A DNA stretch of 64,000 bases, taken from the NCBI GenBank assembly GCA_030765045.1, contig CM060967.1, forward strand, positions 167,610,251 through 167,674,250, read 5' to 3'. Made by a program: the position numbers and the translations under genes. The notes below the pieces were generated by a model. The model did no database searches. It was not told the DNA's origin and saw only the letters and a list, made by a program, of their open reading frames with translations. Of this stretch, positions 23,091 to 64,000 are shown in pieces. This DNA is from Tenodera sinensis. Its lineage: Eukaryota; Arthropoda; Insecta; Mantodea; Mantidae. Each line of letters opens with the position of its first letter. Position 1 is the first letter of the stretch.

Positions 23091-26000
23091 CTGAAGAGAC
23101 AAAGAGCAATATTATAGTTACAGCACAATGTCTACTTAAACTTGCTTCCTAGCATAATACATTCATCATGCTTAAAATACAAAAACAAGGTTAACAGAAC
23201 AATATATACTTCTGAGGTTACATTCACACATTGCTTCTACTATTACATAATGACCATTTGTCATTACCCAATTTTACAGATCTCCATGATAGTTCCAGAA
23301 CAATGACAACATCTTATATATTTAAACGATCAATTCTTGGAAATGGTTCTAACGATTTCCATCAAATTTTGTATTCAGACAGGGTTTTGCTTATTAAGTT
23401 TATCTATATAGGTGTCAGGTCCTCCAGACATTCTGGGGGTTGTGAGAGAGCAAAACATAAAAATATGGTGCTCTCTAAAAAGCAGTTACTATTACTGCTA
23501 TTGCTCTCTTCAATATCATCAGTGAAAAATATTGGAGAGCAAGAGGATTAATGACGTCATTGTCAGAAATCCAGCATTAGCTAACAACAACTATATAGGT
23601 GTCATTCCTGAAAAAAAAAAACGCTATTTTACACATAATAGTCACAATTACTCTAAACCTTATCTTAGCCATGTGCTGGCCTATCACAGCACAACAGCAT
23701 CCCTCAGAGGCACATGAGGGGAAGGTCGGTGGATCTAAATACCACCTATTTAGTCCTCCCGGCTAGGTCCGATGGACCCGTTGACCAACGATAGGTGTGG
23801 TCCCCCTTGCAAAATGGGGGTTTAAGTCGGGTGATGTAACTGCCACATTGTAAAACTGGTGCCCGTTAAGAAAACAGTTACATGAAAGCCACGTGAAGCA
23901 TTAAGATCAGAAGAAACTATAGTTCAAAAGTATTGGAAAGCACGAATGCTAATGGCTTCATTGCCAGATGTAAGGCACTAGAAAACAACATAATTTCTCT
24001 GTTAATGGAACAATTTCAACAAACAGGCCAGGATATTAAAGGTCTTGTCAAGAGCTTTCAGAAAACCTAAAGAGAGTTGACTTAGCTATATTAGTCTACC
24101 TGTAACAGTCACAATTAGTCAAAACATTATTTTGGCCATAATTTCTCTGTTAATGGGACTATTTCAACAAAAAAAGCAAGGATATTAAAGGTCTCGTCAC
24201 GGAAACGGCTCCAACAATTAGGGTGAAAATTTATGTTTAGTTAACATTTTGCTTTTCAAGTTTATCTAAATAAGTATCTTCTCCCCCACCACCAAAAAAA
24301 AAAATGATAGCTCAATTGCTGATTATATCCTATGCTGAAAAATTTGGTATTACATTTACATGACTTTCTCCACTCACTATTTATTTTTAGGTATACAAAA
24401 GTTACAAAAGTTTATTTTTCTAGCTGCTTCTTGTTAGTTGAGATAAACTTTCATTAAACATTTACATTGATTGTAGGTATAAGAAGGATAAGCAGTCTAA
24501 AGTGATACATAGAGCATTTTAAAAGATTTCTATATGACAGATTTAAAATTACATGCTCTTTGCACGACAATATAAAAACAACTAACAGTTCACCATTTGA
24601 AATAAGTCTAAATATTTGAAAATTCAAATCAATCACAAAGAATATCTCAACAATGGTAAATGTCACAAAACAAATTTAATATAAATTAAGTGCTTTAACA
24701 AGATCTACATTTTTTATTTTTAAGGCAATGATTAGTCTTCACTATTTAGTTAATCACAAAATAAAAAATGATTTCTTTTACATTCCTTAGCAGAAAATGC
24801 ATAATCATATGATTATTTCTACTTACTACAACAAAAGTACTTTTAAGTATCAGAACAAAGGATTTAAAAGTTTTATTATTTATTTAATTAAGTTCAACTA
24901 TACTCATTGGTTCATAAAAACATTTTTCAAGTCACAAAGTCTTGTTTTAATTTATTTTCACATTTCACATTTTGCTTCACAGTCTTACCTGGATCTGGTC
25001 CACGTGTGGCTCCCGAGGAACATATTGTTTGATTAGGGCAGCCCTGGCAGGCAGATGCCTTTCCTGCTGCCTCACTTTGTGTTCCTGGACAGTCTGTAAT
25101 GAACATGAAAACATTTTATTATAAATGTACAATAGACTTGTTCAGGACTGTTACACAACAGTTTTATACAATCTAACTAGGGATGGGACCTCAACACTGT
25201 CAATATCTCAATACTCTGTGGTATCTAAGTATATTGAGATGTACTTTGAGATAAACCATCAACATTTTGTTGATACTTTTAAATGTTTAAGTTTTCATTA
25301 CTGAAAGTTGTTGCACTTAACTTTACACTAGATAAGCAATGAAAGGAGCCAAGACATCACCTTACTTCCTCGTATGCGTCCCAAAGAGTGTCTGGACTAT
25401 AGTACTTAATGGACCTAAACAGTATTTTCTGTGAGTGAATGAATGCAAAATTCCGTAGACTCTTGCCTCTAAATGAAAACATGCAAAATAATGGGGGAAG
25501 GAGCACAAGTTGTGGATGAAGCTGATTTAGTTCGCATTTCTGCAATAGCCTCGCTTGGTGACTACTTCAGTGACAAAAAACTGTGAATCCAATGGAAAGA
25601 AATCAGAATTTAAGATCTGAATTAATATAGTGTATGGAAGTACTTATTCATTCCTTCCTTCCGTGTGTTAGTTTGTGTGCTTCAAGTCAAATTTGGGTCA
25701 CAACTGTACCTTATAGGTATACCGTAGGGCTAATTTCCATAAATATTTTGTTTTACCAATGTTCAACAATGATATTAAATAAAACATGAAGTGTGGAACT
25801 ATTTTAAAGTAGATAGTAGTAATAATCATAGCAGTGTGCAAAGCATCCAGAAAAACCTTTCTGCATGATAAATTTAAAGAGGCACATTATATTGATACAC
25901 TGAGGAAAATTTACAGAACTTCCATTGAAAAGCAATGTATGAGCATCCCCTTGCTGACAGAACACGATGGTGCAACATTTGAAAACTAGCATGTAACTTT

Positions 26001-26742
26001 TCCCTACATTTACAGGTTATATAAATACAGTTAATTATTGACATTTTATATAAGGATAATTCAAACAGTAATTTCACCGTATAACCGAGAAACAACAGTA
26101 ACTTAGGTTCAGATTGCATATACGCTAAAACACTCAACATTGCTTACTATGCATGTGTAGCGTTATAGTGCACTCGTTTATTGCACAACTTGTAGTAATG
26201 TACCTAACTGACAATATTCACACTGAGGATGTGATAGTGATAGTGATAGTTATAGATGTATATCCTTGAAATAAAGCGGCCCAGAATTTGCTAACAAAAT
26301 TATTTCTGACGAATTAGCGTTTTTCATGCATACGCAGTCTTAACTCCAGAAATTACTAACTAAAAACCCAACGGTAAGAAAATGACAAAATAAAGTGAAA
26401 TCGAAAACAGGCAATTACACAAAATTTCCTAATAAGTATTCATATAATCTGGGACCACTGATAACAATTTATGAACACTTTATCAAAGCCGTGATACAAC
26501 AGTTAAAAGATGACAGCTCATCTTATACCTATAACAATTCTCAAAATTAGAATGTTAGTTTGAGGTTATACACCTAATTACGGACACTGAATTATTTTAA
26601 TACTGGGGCAGTAATGTATGTAGTGCCGAAAATACACGTTACAATTTCAATAAATTAATATATGTACTTAAATATACAGCAAAACAAAATAAAATTTTAA
26701 ACAAGTAATCTCACGCTCTGGTAATATATCCAATTCCGCCAT
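22954..26742 (-). CDS. Nubp1: NUBP1 (Nbp35-type) gene, exons 1-3, 3' part missing
   Basis: NUBP1 is a P-loop ATPase that, with NUBP2, scaffolds 4Fe-4S clusters in the cytosolic iron-sulphur assembly pathway. Three exons join in phase to encode 90 residues. Cys11, 25, 28 and 34 (C-x13-C-x2-C-x5-C) form the N-terminal cluster motif (CPGTQSEAAGKASACQGCPN region). Residues 58-73 carry KILVLSGKGGVGKST, the deviant Walker A of MRP/NBP35 ATPases. Introns are 1621 bp (25094-26714) and 1898 bp (23091-24988). The family is about 310-320 residues; the remaining two thirds, starting with the GxLDxDICGPS block, were not found to the left. The rest may lie outside the window, in exons I missed, or be lost. 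Confidence 0.9.
23418..23590 (+). mobile_element. LINE-derived 3' fragment with 14-bp TSD
   Basis: Exact duplications CTATATAGGTGTCA at 23404-23417 and 23591-23604 bracket a 173-bp insert that begins GGTCCTCCAGACATTCTGGG and ends GCATTAGCTAACAACAA. It matches the insert at 10395-10577 apart from small indels (about 13 nt missing). Confidence 0.85.
23674..23986 (+). mobile_element. LINE-derived 3' fragment, longer relative
   Basis: Contains CCGGCTAGGTCCGATGGACC, GATAGGTGTGGTCC, GATGTAACTGCCAC and ends in a remnant of the LINE C-terminus (TATAGTTCAAAAGTATTGGA, AAGCACGAATGCTAATGGCT, CTAGAAAACAAC). The same end occurs reversed at 52418-52771. It splits the family C words TTAGCCAT and AATTTCTCTG. 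Confidence 0.6.
24336..24715 (+). mobile_element. Family A repeat, diverged left part (NUBP1 intron 2)
   Basis: ACATGACTTTCTCCACTCA, TAGTTGAGATAAACTTTC, AGCATTTTAAAAGATTTC and GAATATCTCAACAATGG follow the family A order with heavy divergence. The right half is missing. Confidence 0.5.
24989..25093 (-). CDS. Nubp1: NUBP1 exon 2 (four-cysteine cluster motif)
   Basis: Acceptor CATTACAG and donor CCAG|GTAAG. Encodes HCPGTQSEAAGKASACQGCP then NQTICSSGATRGPDP. All four cluster-ligand cysteines of the N-terminal NUBP1 motif are here. Enters after one base of a codon and leaves after one. Confidence 0.93.
26715..26742 (-). CDS. Nubp1: NUBP1 exon 1
   Basis: ATG at 26742-26740 starts MAELDILPE plus the first base of codon 10 (His after joining). 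Donor C|GTGAGA. This start was chosen because it joins in phase to the four-Cys exon and gives the usual short acidic NUBP1 leader. The end of a mariner relic lies about 65 bp upstream, leaving little undisturbed promoter. Confidence 0.8.
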
Positions 26743-26808
26743 ATCTGTAACATACCACTGTGCCAGTGTCGCCAACTCACTCCTCCACTATTGATTTCTA
26801 ACGGGTGA

Positions 26809-27166
26809 TCCAAAAGATTCTGAACCGGCTGCGCTGTTTTGTCATCTGCACTCGTCACCGACTGCCGCTCTCAAAGAACAGCGCGGATAAAAGCATTTTT
26901 TAAAACTACTTTTAAAGGCCTTACTCACCAATATAATTACAGCAGATGCTCAAACTGGCCACCGTCGTTGTCCATATTTTTGGCACCTCTTTAGGAAATT
27001 ATCCATCACTCGCCGTAGTTCACGTTGAGAAATGCTGGCAATTTCCTGTTTTAATTCTTCCAGGGTGTGTGGGTTGGTCTTGCACACTTTATGCTTTAAG
27101 TTACCCCAGAGATAGAAATCGCAGGAGGTTAGCTCGGGGGACCGAGGGGGCCACACATTTCTACTA
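26809..27166 (-). pseudogene. Mariner-family transposase, C-terminal piece (host of nested element)
   Basis: The minus frame from 27156 reads WPPRSPELTSCDFYLWGNLK then HKVCKTNPHTLEELKQEI, RRVMDNFLKRCQKYGQ: the third catalytic Asp region and C-terminus of insect mariner-type transposases. The element end GGGTGATCCAAAAGATTCTG lies at 26809-26828, about 65 bp from the NUBP1 start codon. The upstream part of the same protein is at 28658-28780, separated by an inserted element. Confidence 0.8.
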
Positions 27167-28657
27167 TAGCGCGTTCCACCCTTAGAAGACAGTACACTTT
27201 AAGTGGAGCACAGTGTTGCAACATGTACTAGTTGTGAATCTTTCTGCGCGCGCGATCCCGAGGTGGCCGAGTCCTGTACTTAGTCCTTCAATTGTTGCTT
27301 GACGAGATGGGCACTTTTAACTTTGGTATCCCTGCACGTATGACCTAAATTTACAAATGACTCGTCTGTATAAACAATTGATTTCCCCTGGTCCCTAAAC
27401 CTTTTTACGTCTTTTAGATATTTATGTCGCCATCTGATGGTATCGTCTCTTTCTATTAATATGCACTTGTTACCCCTTCTTTCATAGTCGAACCCCAAAT
27501 CATGTAAGAACCGACTAAGAGTGGCCCTTGAGAAATTTGGTAGGGTCTCATCACTGTTGAATCGTGACAAAATTATATTCAGCGTGGGTGGAATATTTGC
27601 AAACTGTAAAGAATGGATAATTCGCCGCACTCCACATTGCACTATTCAATCATATTGCGTTAACCTAACGTTTTGTGTAGTCCCGCCCTTTTTGCTTTCT
27701 TTTTCGATGGCGTTCAGTTCCTTTCATTACTTCCTTTTTAATCCTACACACATACTGCTTCTGAACACCCGATAGCCTTAGCTGTTTCTTTTACTGCCTT
27801 ACACGCATTTTGCTTCAAAAATAATCTAACACATTCATAATTATTTGCCGTTCCTTACTTCTTAATTTACCAACATATCGTCTTTTCCTAGCTCCCCCTC
27901 CATAACTACAAATATTTACAAAAATATTAAACAAATAACACAATAACAGCTCACAGTTACAGACACGGTTTCTTTCGAACTAATGTTAGTGCTGCTCCTT
28001 ATACTATCTTCTGTTCAGGCCTGGCGCGAGAATACGCTGAATACATTAATACCTTTTGTTTGCCTTACTGGATAAAAGAAAGAGGTTACTGCCTTTTGGT
28101 TTATTTTAAAAACTTTCTCCAACCTTCCTCAACATTTGTTCTCGCTGGTTCCCTGATATAAACTCAATAACAAAAAAGTTTCACACTGCGTAACTTTTAC
28201 AGTGCACAGATATAACATTTAATTTAAAAAAGTATAACACTTAACTGGGTAAACATAGAGAATTCAAAGTAGGCAGGTAGTAGCACTATGGTTTACTCTA
28301 CCTAAGAAAAAAATATAGATGCATTCTAGTAGTTAGTTTGTTAGTTAGTGCGTGATGAGTATAGAAACAGCAAATATCGGACTTCTATTGAAAAAAACGT
28401 TTTCTGAAGAAATTTGGGCCTATAGGAATGTATAATGACTCTGAAAAGGATATAACCTGATAGAGAAAAAAATTCTGCATAGGATAATGTGTTCAAACCT
28501 GAAATTTATAACAAATGAATATTTATATCATGCTATTAGGAATCTGGCAACAGCGCGAGGTTACAAAAAGGACGCGGCTAATGGCAACTTGTATGCGCTA
28601 GATAGAGACAGATATATCCCATTTAACTCTATACTGTCTTCTAAGAGTGGAACGCTA
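27167..28657. mobile_element. Nested Tc1/mariner-IS630-type transposon with ~38-bp TIRs
   Basis: Imperfect TIRs: 27167 onward reads TAGCGCGTTCCACCCTTAG then AAGACAGTAC; the reverse complement of the sequence ending at 28657 reads TAGCGTTCCACTCTTAGAAG ACAGTA. TA flanks both ends (27165-27166, 28658-28659). It contains a decayed minus-strand transposase. Length 1491 bp. Removing it and one TA restores continuity of the surrounding mariner protein, though a frameshift remains. Confidence 0.85.
27281..27905 (-). pseudogene. Transposase of the nested element
   Basis: The upstream frame pieces GARKRRYVGKLRSKERQIIM and GCSEAYVCRIKKEVMKGTER are an N-terminal HTH with basic linker. Then comes the frame from 27642: CGVRRIIHSLQFANIPPTLN, SRATLSRFLHDLGFDYERRG, KCILIERDDTIRWRHKYLKD, GKSIVYTDESFVNLGHT. 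IVYTDES is the first catalytic Asp region of this IS630/Tc1-mariner group. The frame then stops after about 25 residues without the second and third catalytic acids, so the enzyme is truncated. Confidence 0.75.
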
Positions 28658-28780
28658 TATAATAATTCTGTCCTGAAACCACCTTCTAATGTTCTCATCG
28701 AAAGATTGGCTGTATGAGCTAATGCAGACTCTTGTTGAAAATGGCAAAATACGGGCGACAACTGTTGACTCAAAAAAAGC
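28658..28780 (-). pseudogene. Mariner-family transposase, middle piece
   Basis: The minus frame reads FCHFQQESALAHTANLSMRT, LEGGFRTELL. This is the second catalytic block of mariner transposases (FQQD.A.AHTA..SM..L...F), with the catalytic Asp replaced by Glu. It continues into 27166 after the nested element. Confidence 0.75.
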
Positions 28781-29150
28781 TAATAAATACACACTGTGCA
28801 GTAGAAAACAAATGCTAGACCATAATTCAATTTGTGACTAAGTACAGGACTAAATAATAAATCACACTGGTAATAATGCAGCCTCACGATATTGCGTCAA
28901 CTCAATACTGCTTGTGAGCAGAGCAGAGAAAAATAAGTGATGCTCGTGACCTTGTGTGTATCAGCTGCTGTTGTCGTATTTCCGCGTTCGCAGTGGAAAA
29001 ACACTGCGTAGCGGTTCACATGTATTTGGATATCAGCTGGTGCAACTGAATAACTTACCTTGCTTATGTTGCATTGAGAATGCGAGCAAGACCGTCTACA
29101 ATTTATTGTAGTCGGTCTTGATGCGACCCGTGTAGTTTTTTCTCCATTCT
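28781..29150. other. No feature recognised
   Basis: No frame or repeat shared with the rest of the window was seen. The N-terminal part of the split mariner transposase expected here was not found. Confidence 0.35.
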
Positions 29151-29152
29151 GG

Positions 29153-30135
29153 ATATACAGATATTTTTAAAGTGTCTGATATTGCAGCAGGAGTTGGGAT
29201 TGGTCAAAACTAGAATAAATGTTCGTATAAATATATGTCCGGAAAGAAATTCGTGTTGAGATATGAGTCATTTTACAAAAATGTGCAACGTATGTTCATT
29301 TTGGATGGGTTTGGCACACACCAATGTTCCAATAGCCATATATACAATGGATCGAGGTCCGGTGAACAGGAGGCCATGGAAACGGGAAGACCATGCTACT
29401 GGACTTCCTCGACCAATCCATCGTCGATGAAATGTTTTGTTTAAGTATTGTCGCATGATGCCAAGAAACTGGGGTAGTGGGCCGTCATGCATATATGTGT
29501 CGTCTTTCTACAAACACAATGTCCTCCAAAAGCACGGGTAACTCATCGCGCAGGAATCGATGACACATATTAATATGTTCGTTAAAATGTATGGTCCTAG
29601 AAGTCTGTTACCAACAATCCCTGCCCACACATTTAGACTAAAGCAATCCTGATGTCTCGACTCCATGACTGCTTTAGGATTTGCATCTCCCACACATGTG
29701 TGTTGGGGTGATTTACTGTGAGTGAATTTTTGTGAATCCTGCCTCGTCCATAAATAAAATGCAGGATGCAAATTGCGGATCTTCAGCACTCTGGCGAATA
29801 AGCCTTTGACAGAATTGTGATCTGACATAGTAGCCAGGTGACCTAAGAGCTTGCACACGTTGAACATCGTAAGGATACCGCAACTGCTCATGTAGAACAA
29901 ACCACGCAAGAGCATGGTTGATACCATCAGCAGCTGCAATTCTTTGCACACTTGTTTGAGGATCACGTTCTACCTGTTGAATGACCGTGCCTCCATTTCC
30001 GACGTGTGAACGGTACGAGATCTACCGTGATCCGCTGTCCTGGCTGCAAATGATTCCATTTCTGCAAGTCGAGAAGTATCATCGATTCCTGTGCGATGAG
30101 TTTCCCGTGCTTTTGTAGGAAGTTGTGCTTATAGA
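29153..30135 (-). pseudogene. Second mariner-type transposon, decayed, minus orientation
   Basis: Minus frames in order: RSRTVHTSEME, QRIAAADGINHALAWFVLHE, QLRYPYDVQRVQALRSPGYY, DPQFASCILFMDEAGFTK, DANPKAVMESRHQDCFSLNV, WAGIVGNRLLGPYI, then MHDGPLPQFLGIMRQYLNKT, RRWIGRGSPVAW. FMDEAGFT and MHDG are the first and second catalytic Asp regions; the WPPRSPDL region is mutated to WSSRFHGL. It uses a different motif set from the split mariner at 26.8-28.8 kb. Confidence 0.85.
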
Positions 30136-30139
30136 AAGG

Positions 30140-30475
30140 CGACGCATGTAGTTAATGCATGGCAGGGCACTACCCCATTTTCTACGCATCGTATGTCGGT
30201 ACTCAAACCAAACATTTAATGAACGCTGGATTGGTCTAGGAGGTCCAGCAGGATGGCCTCCCCGTTCGCCGGGCCTCGATCCATTGGATTTCTGGCTAGG
30301 GAGACATTTAAATACATTGGTGTATGCCAAACCCATCGAAAATGTGCATACGTTGCACACTTTTATAAAATGGCTCATATCTCAATACATATGTTTCCGG
30401 ATATATGCTTACAGGAACATGTATGCTAATTTTGGCCAATCCCAACTCCTGTTACAAAATCGGACACTTTTTTAA
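30140..30475 (+). pseudogene. Inverted partial copy of the same mariner
   Basis: The plus frame reads MHGRALPHFLRIVCRYSNQT, NERWIGLGGPAGWPPRSPGL, PLDFWLGRHLNTLVYAKPIE, followed by the same 3' noncoding block in reverse complement to 29170-29290 (CCAATCCCAACTCCTGTTAC). The ends of both copies, including AGTGTC-rich termini, face outward. Confidence 0.8.
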
Positions 30476-30479
30476 AAGA

Positions 30480-31018
30480 TCCTGTATTTATATATTATAT
30501 GTTCTGTGTTCTGGACGATCAAGTCCCATGGCAAAATTCGATAATGAATCTATAGGAACATATACTTTAAAATATCAGTGTAGCAGTGCTGGTTACGCTA
30601 TGATAAAGCAATACATACAGCTAACATCAATATAATTACGACTGAGAAAATATTAAGCCTATGATGCACAAAGTATCTTTTGTATGATTTGTAAACTGTA
30701 AGGATCGATTTTTGCAAGTTCCCCGAAGACATGGTTTAAATCCATGCATCTCAGGACATGGCCGCAGAATGAATATAGAGTTAACAAAATGTTAATACAT
30801 AAAAAATGTGGATCTCATTTAAGCATACAAGTTATGTAGATTATATTCAGTAGGCTTGAGCATTGCTGACATATTATTTGCTATTTATTTCAATTTTCAA
30901 ATGCTTATAATTTTTAATTTTTCTACTTTTACACAGTCTCGATTAAATCCTGTTAGGTTCCCATGTATTGCTTTCTAATACCTACTTGTTCTTTCTAATG
31001 TTTTTTCATACCTAGTGG
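30480..31018. other. Unassigned
   Basis: A stretch near 30795-30900 (AAAAAATGTGGATCTCATTT, AGTAGGCTTGAGC) is reminiscent of family A interior but too diverged to bound. Confidence 0.35.
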
Positions 31019-31019
31019 G

Positions 31020-31067
31020 ATGGCGCAGGAGGTAACGTCTGTGGTCCGCATTCGGGAGGTCATGGTT

Positions 31068-31106
<39 letters not shown>

Positions 31107-31420
31107 CTTTTTTTTTCACAGGTTCCCCCGGGTCGCTAGGCGAATGCTAGAAAGAATTTCCAAATCCTCCGAATTTCCTGTCCCACAATTTCGTTACATT
31201 TGATTTCACCTTTCATTTAGATTTCTTTCAGGTTGGAAGCGTCGGCGAGCAGCACGGCAGGGGGAAACAATGCGCTTTGGTAATCTCGTCCCCCATGGGA
31301 TGGACAAAAATAAACCCAGCAAAAACCTTAGTTGGGTAACTCACCCTAACCGAGAATCGAACTCGGGACTTCTCCAATGGGAGCAGACAGGTATACCCTC
31401 ACTCCACAAAGGTGGGCCAG
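31020..31420. mobile_element. SINE-like sequences around a poly(T) tract
   Basis: A tRNA-like box A (GGATGGCGCAGGAGG) occurs near 31020, then a T tract at about 31069-31106 with a few C. On the minus strand at 31420-31290, box B GAGTTCGATTCTCGG and CATTGGAGAAGTCCC mark a second, oppositely oriented tRNA-derived head. Confidence 0.55.
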
Positions 31421-31532
31421 TAGATGTTGAAATGCCCTTCGTAACCATGTTTGAAACCATCTACGCTTGCTTTGAACTATGCACATGGAGATGGAATAGC
31501 TACATATGAATGTTTATCGATCTGCCTATGCG

Positions 31533-31546
31533 GTTGCCATGGTATC
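31533..31546. promoter_or_regulatory. Near-consensus RFX X-box upstream of tektin
   Basis: GTTGCCATGGTATC differs by one base from the palindromic X-box GTTGCCATGGCAAC/GTAAC type that RFX factors bind upstream of ciliary genes. It ends 143 nt before the proposed tektin ATG, within the usual distance for ciliary X-boxes. Its function is inferred from position and gene identity. Confidence 0.55.
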
Positions 31547-31689
31547 TAGATGCAAATTACATTAAGAAAATACGATCTCAGTATTCTAGTGGTATTCTAT
31601 ATCTGCGAAAGTTAGGTGTTCTATTTTTCAGTTAGATCTTTTATCCTTTTTTTTTTATTATTTTGAAGAGTTCAAAATCAATCACCAAA

Positions 31690-64000
<32,311 letters not shown>

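Larger units (their letters stand above)
23320..24240 (-). repeat. Family C repeat with two nested insertions (NUBP1 intron 2)
   Basis: A reversed copy of the repeat found twice at 61850-62520: shared blocks (given in + orientation here) are ATTTTGTATTCAGACAGG, GCTTATTAAGTTT, CCATAATTTCTCTGTTAATG and ATTAAAGGTCT. LINE-derived fragments at 23418-23590 and about 23674-23986 are inserted in it. Confidence 0.65.

Overview
Eukaryotic nuclear DNA, almost certainly from an insect with a large, transposon-rich genome. Coding exons are short and split by long AT-rich introns with GT/AG borders. The rest is a mosaic of decayed LINEs, a Penelope-like element, Helitron, hAT, pogo and Tc1/mariner relics, several tRNA-derived SINE families and microsatellites. 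Assignment to Blattodea (cockroach or termite) is a guess from TE style and intron size. There are no prokaryotic operons, CRISPR arrays or viral genes.
Two host genes are recognisable, divergently oriented with starts about 4.9 kb apart. (1) NUBP1 (Nbp35-type cytosolic Fe-S assembly ATPase) on the minus strand: exons 1-3 at 26742-26715, 25093-24989 and 23090-22954 encode residues 1-90, including the four-Cys N-terminal cluster motif and the Walker A loop. Later exons were not found. (2) A tektin-3 type gene on the plus strand: nine exons from 31690 to the window end encode the first 442 residues, and the 3' end lies beyond the window. A near-consensus RFX X-box lies 143 nt upstream of the proposed tektin ATG, as expected for a ciliary/axonemal gene.
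Layout: 1-22.9 kb is gene-poor repeat sequence: hAT remnant, two foldback elements, pogo-like pieces, a TA-flanked MITE, several copies of an ~850-bp repeat (called family A here), SINEs, Jockey-type and RTE-type LINE tails, and a Helitron helicase end with its 3' hairpin. 22.9-26.8 kb holds NUBP1, with nested insertions in intron 2. 26.8-31.5 kb is intergenic: a mariner relic split by a second transposase-bearing element with its own TIRs, then an inverted pair of another mariner. 31.7-64 kb is tektin; its introns hold a paralogous ~1-kb repeat pair, another mariner, a 326-bp-period tandem array built on a tRNA-derived SINE, a 1.95-kb TIR element nested in a SINE, and many microsatellites.
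Most of what is notable here is transposon archaeology: several insertions can be dated relative to one another from target-site duplications and empty paralogous sites. I did not find a convincing new multi-gene system.
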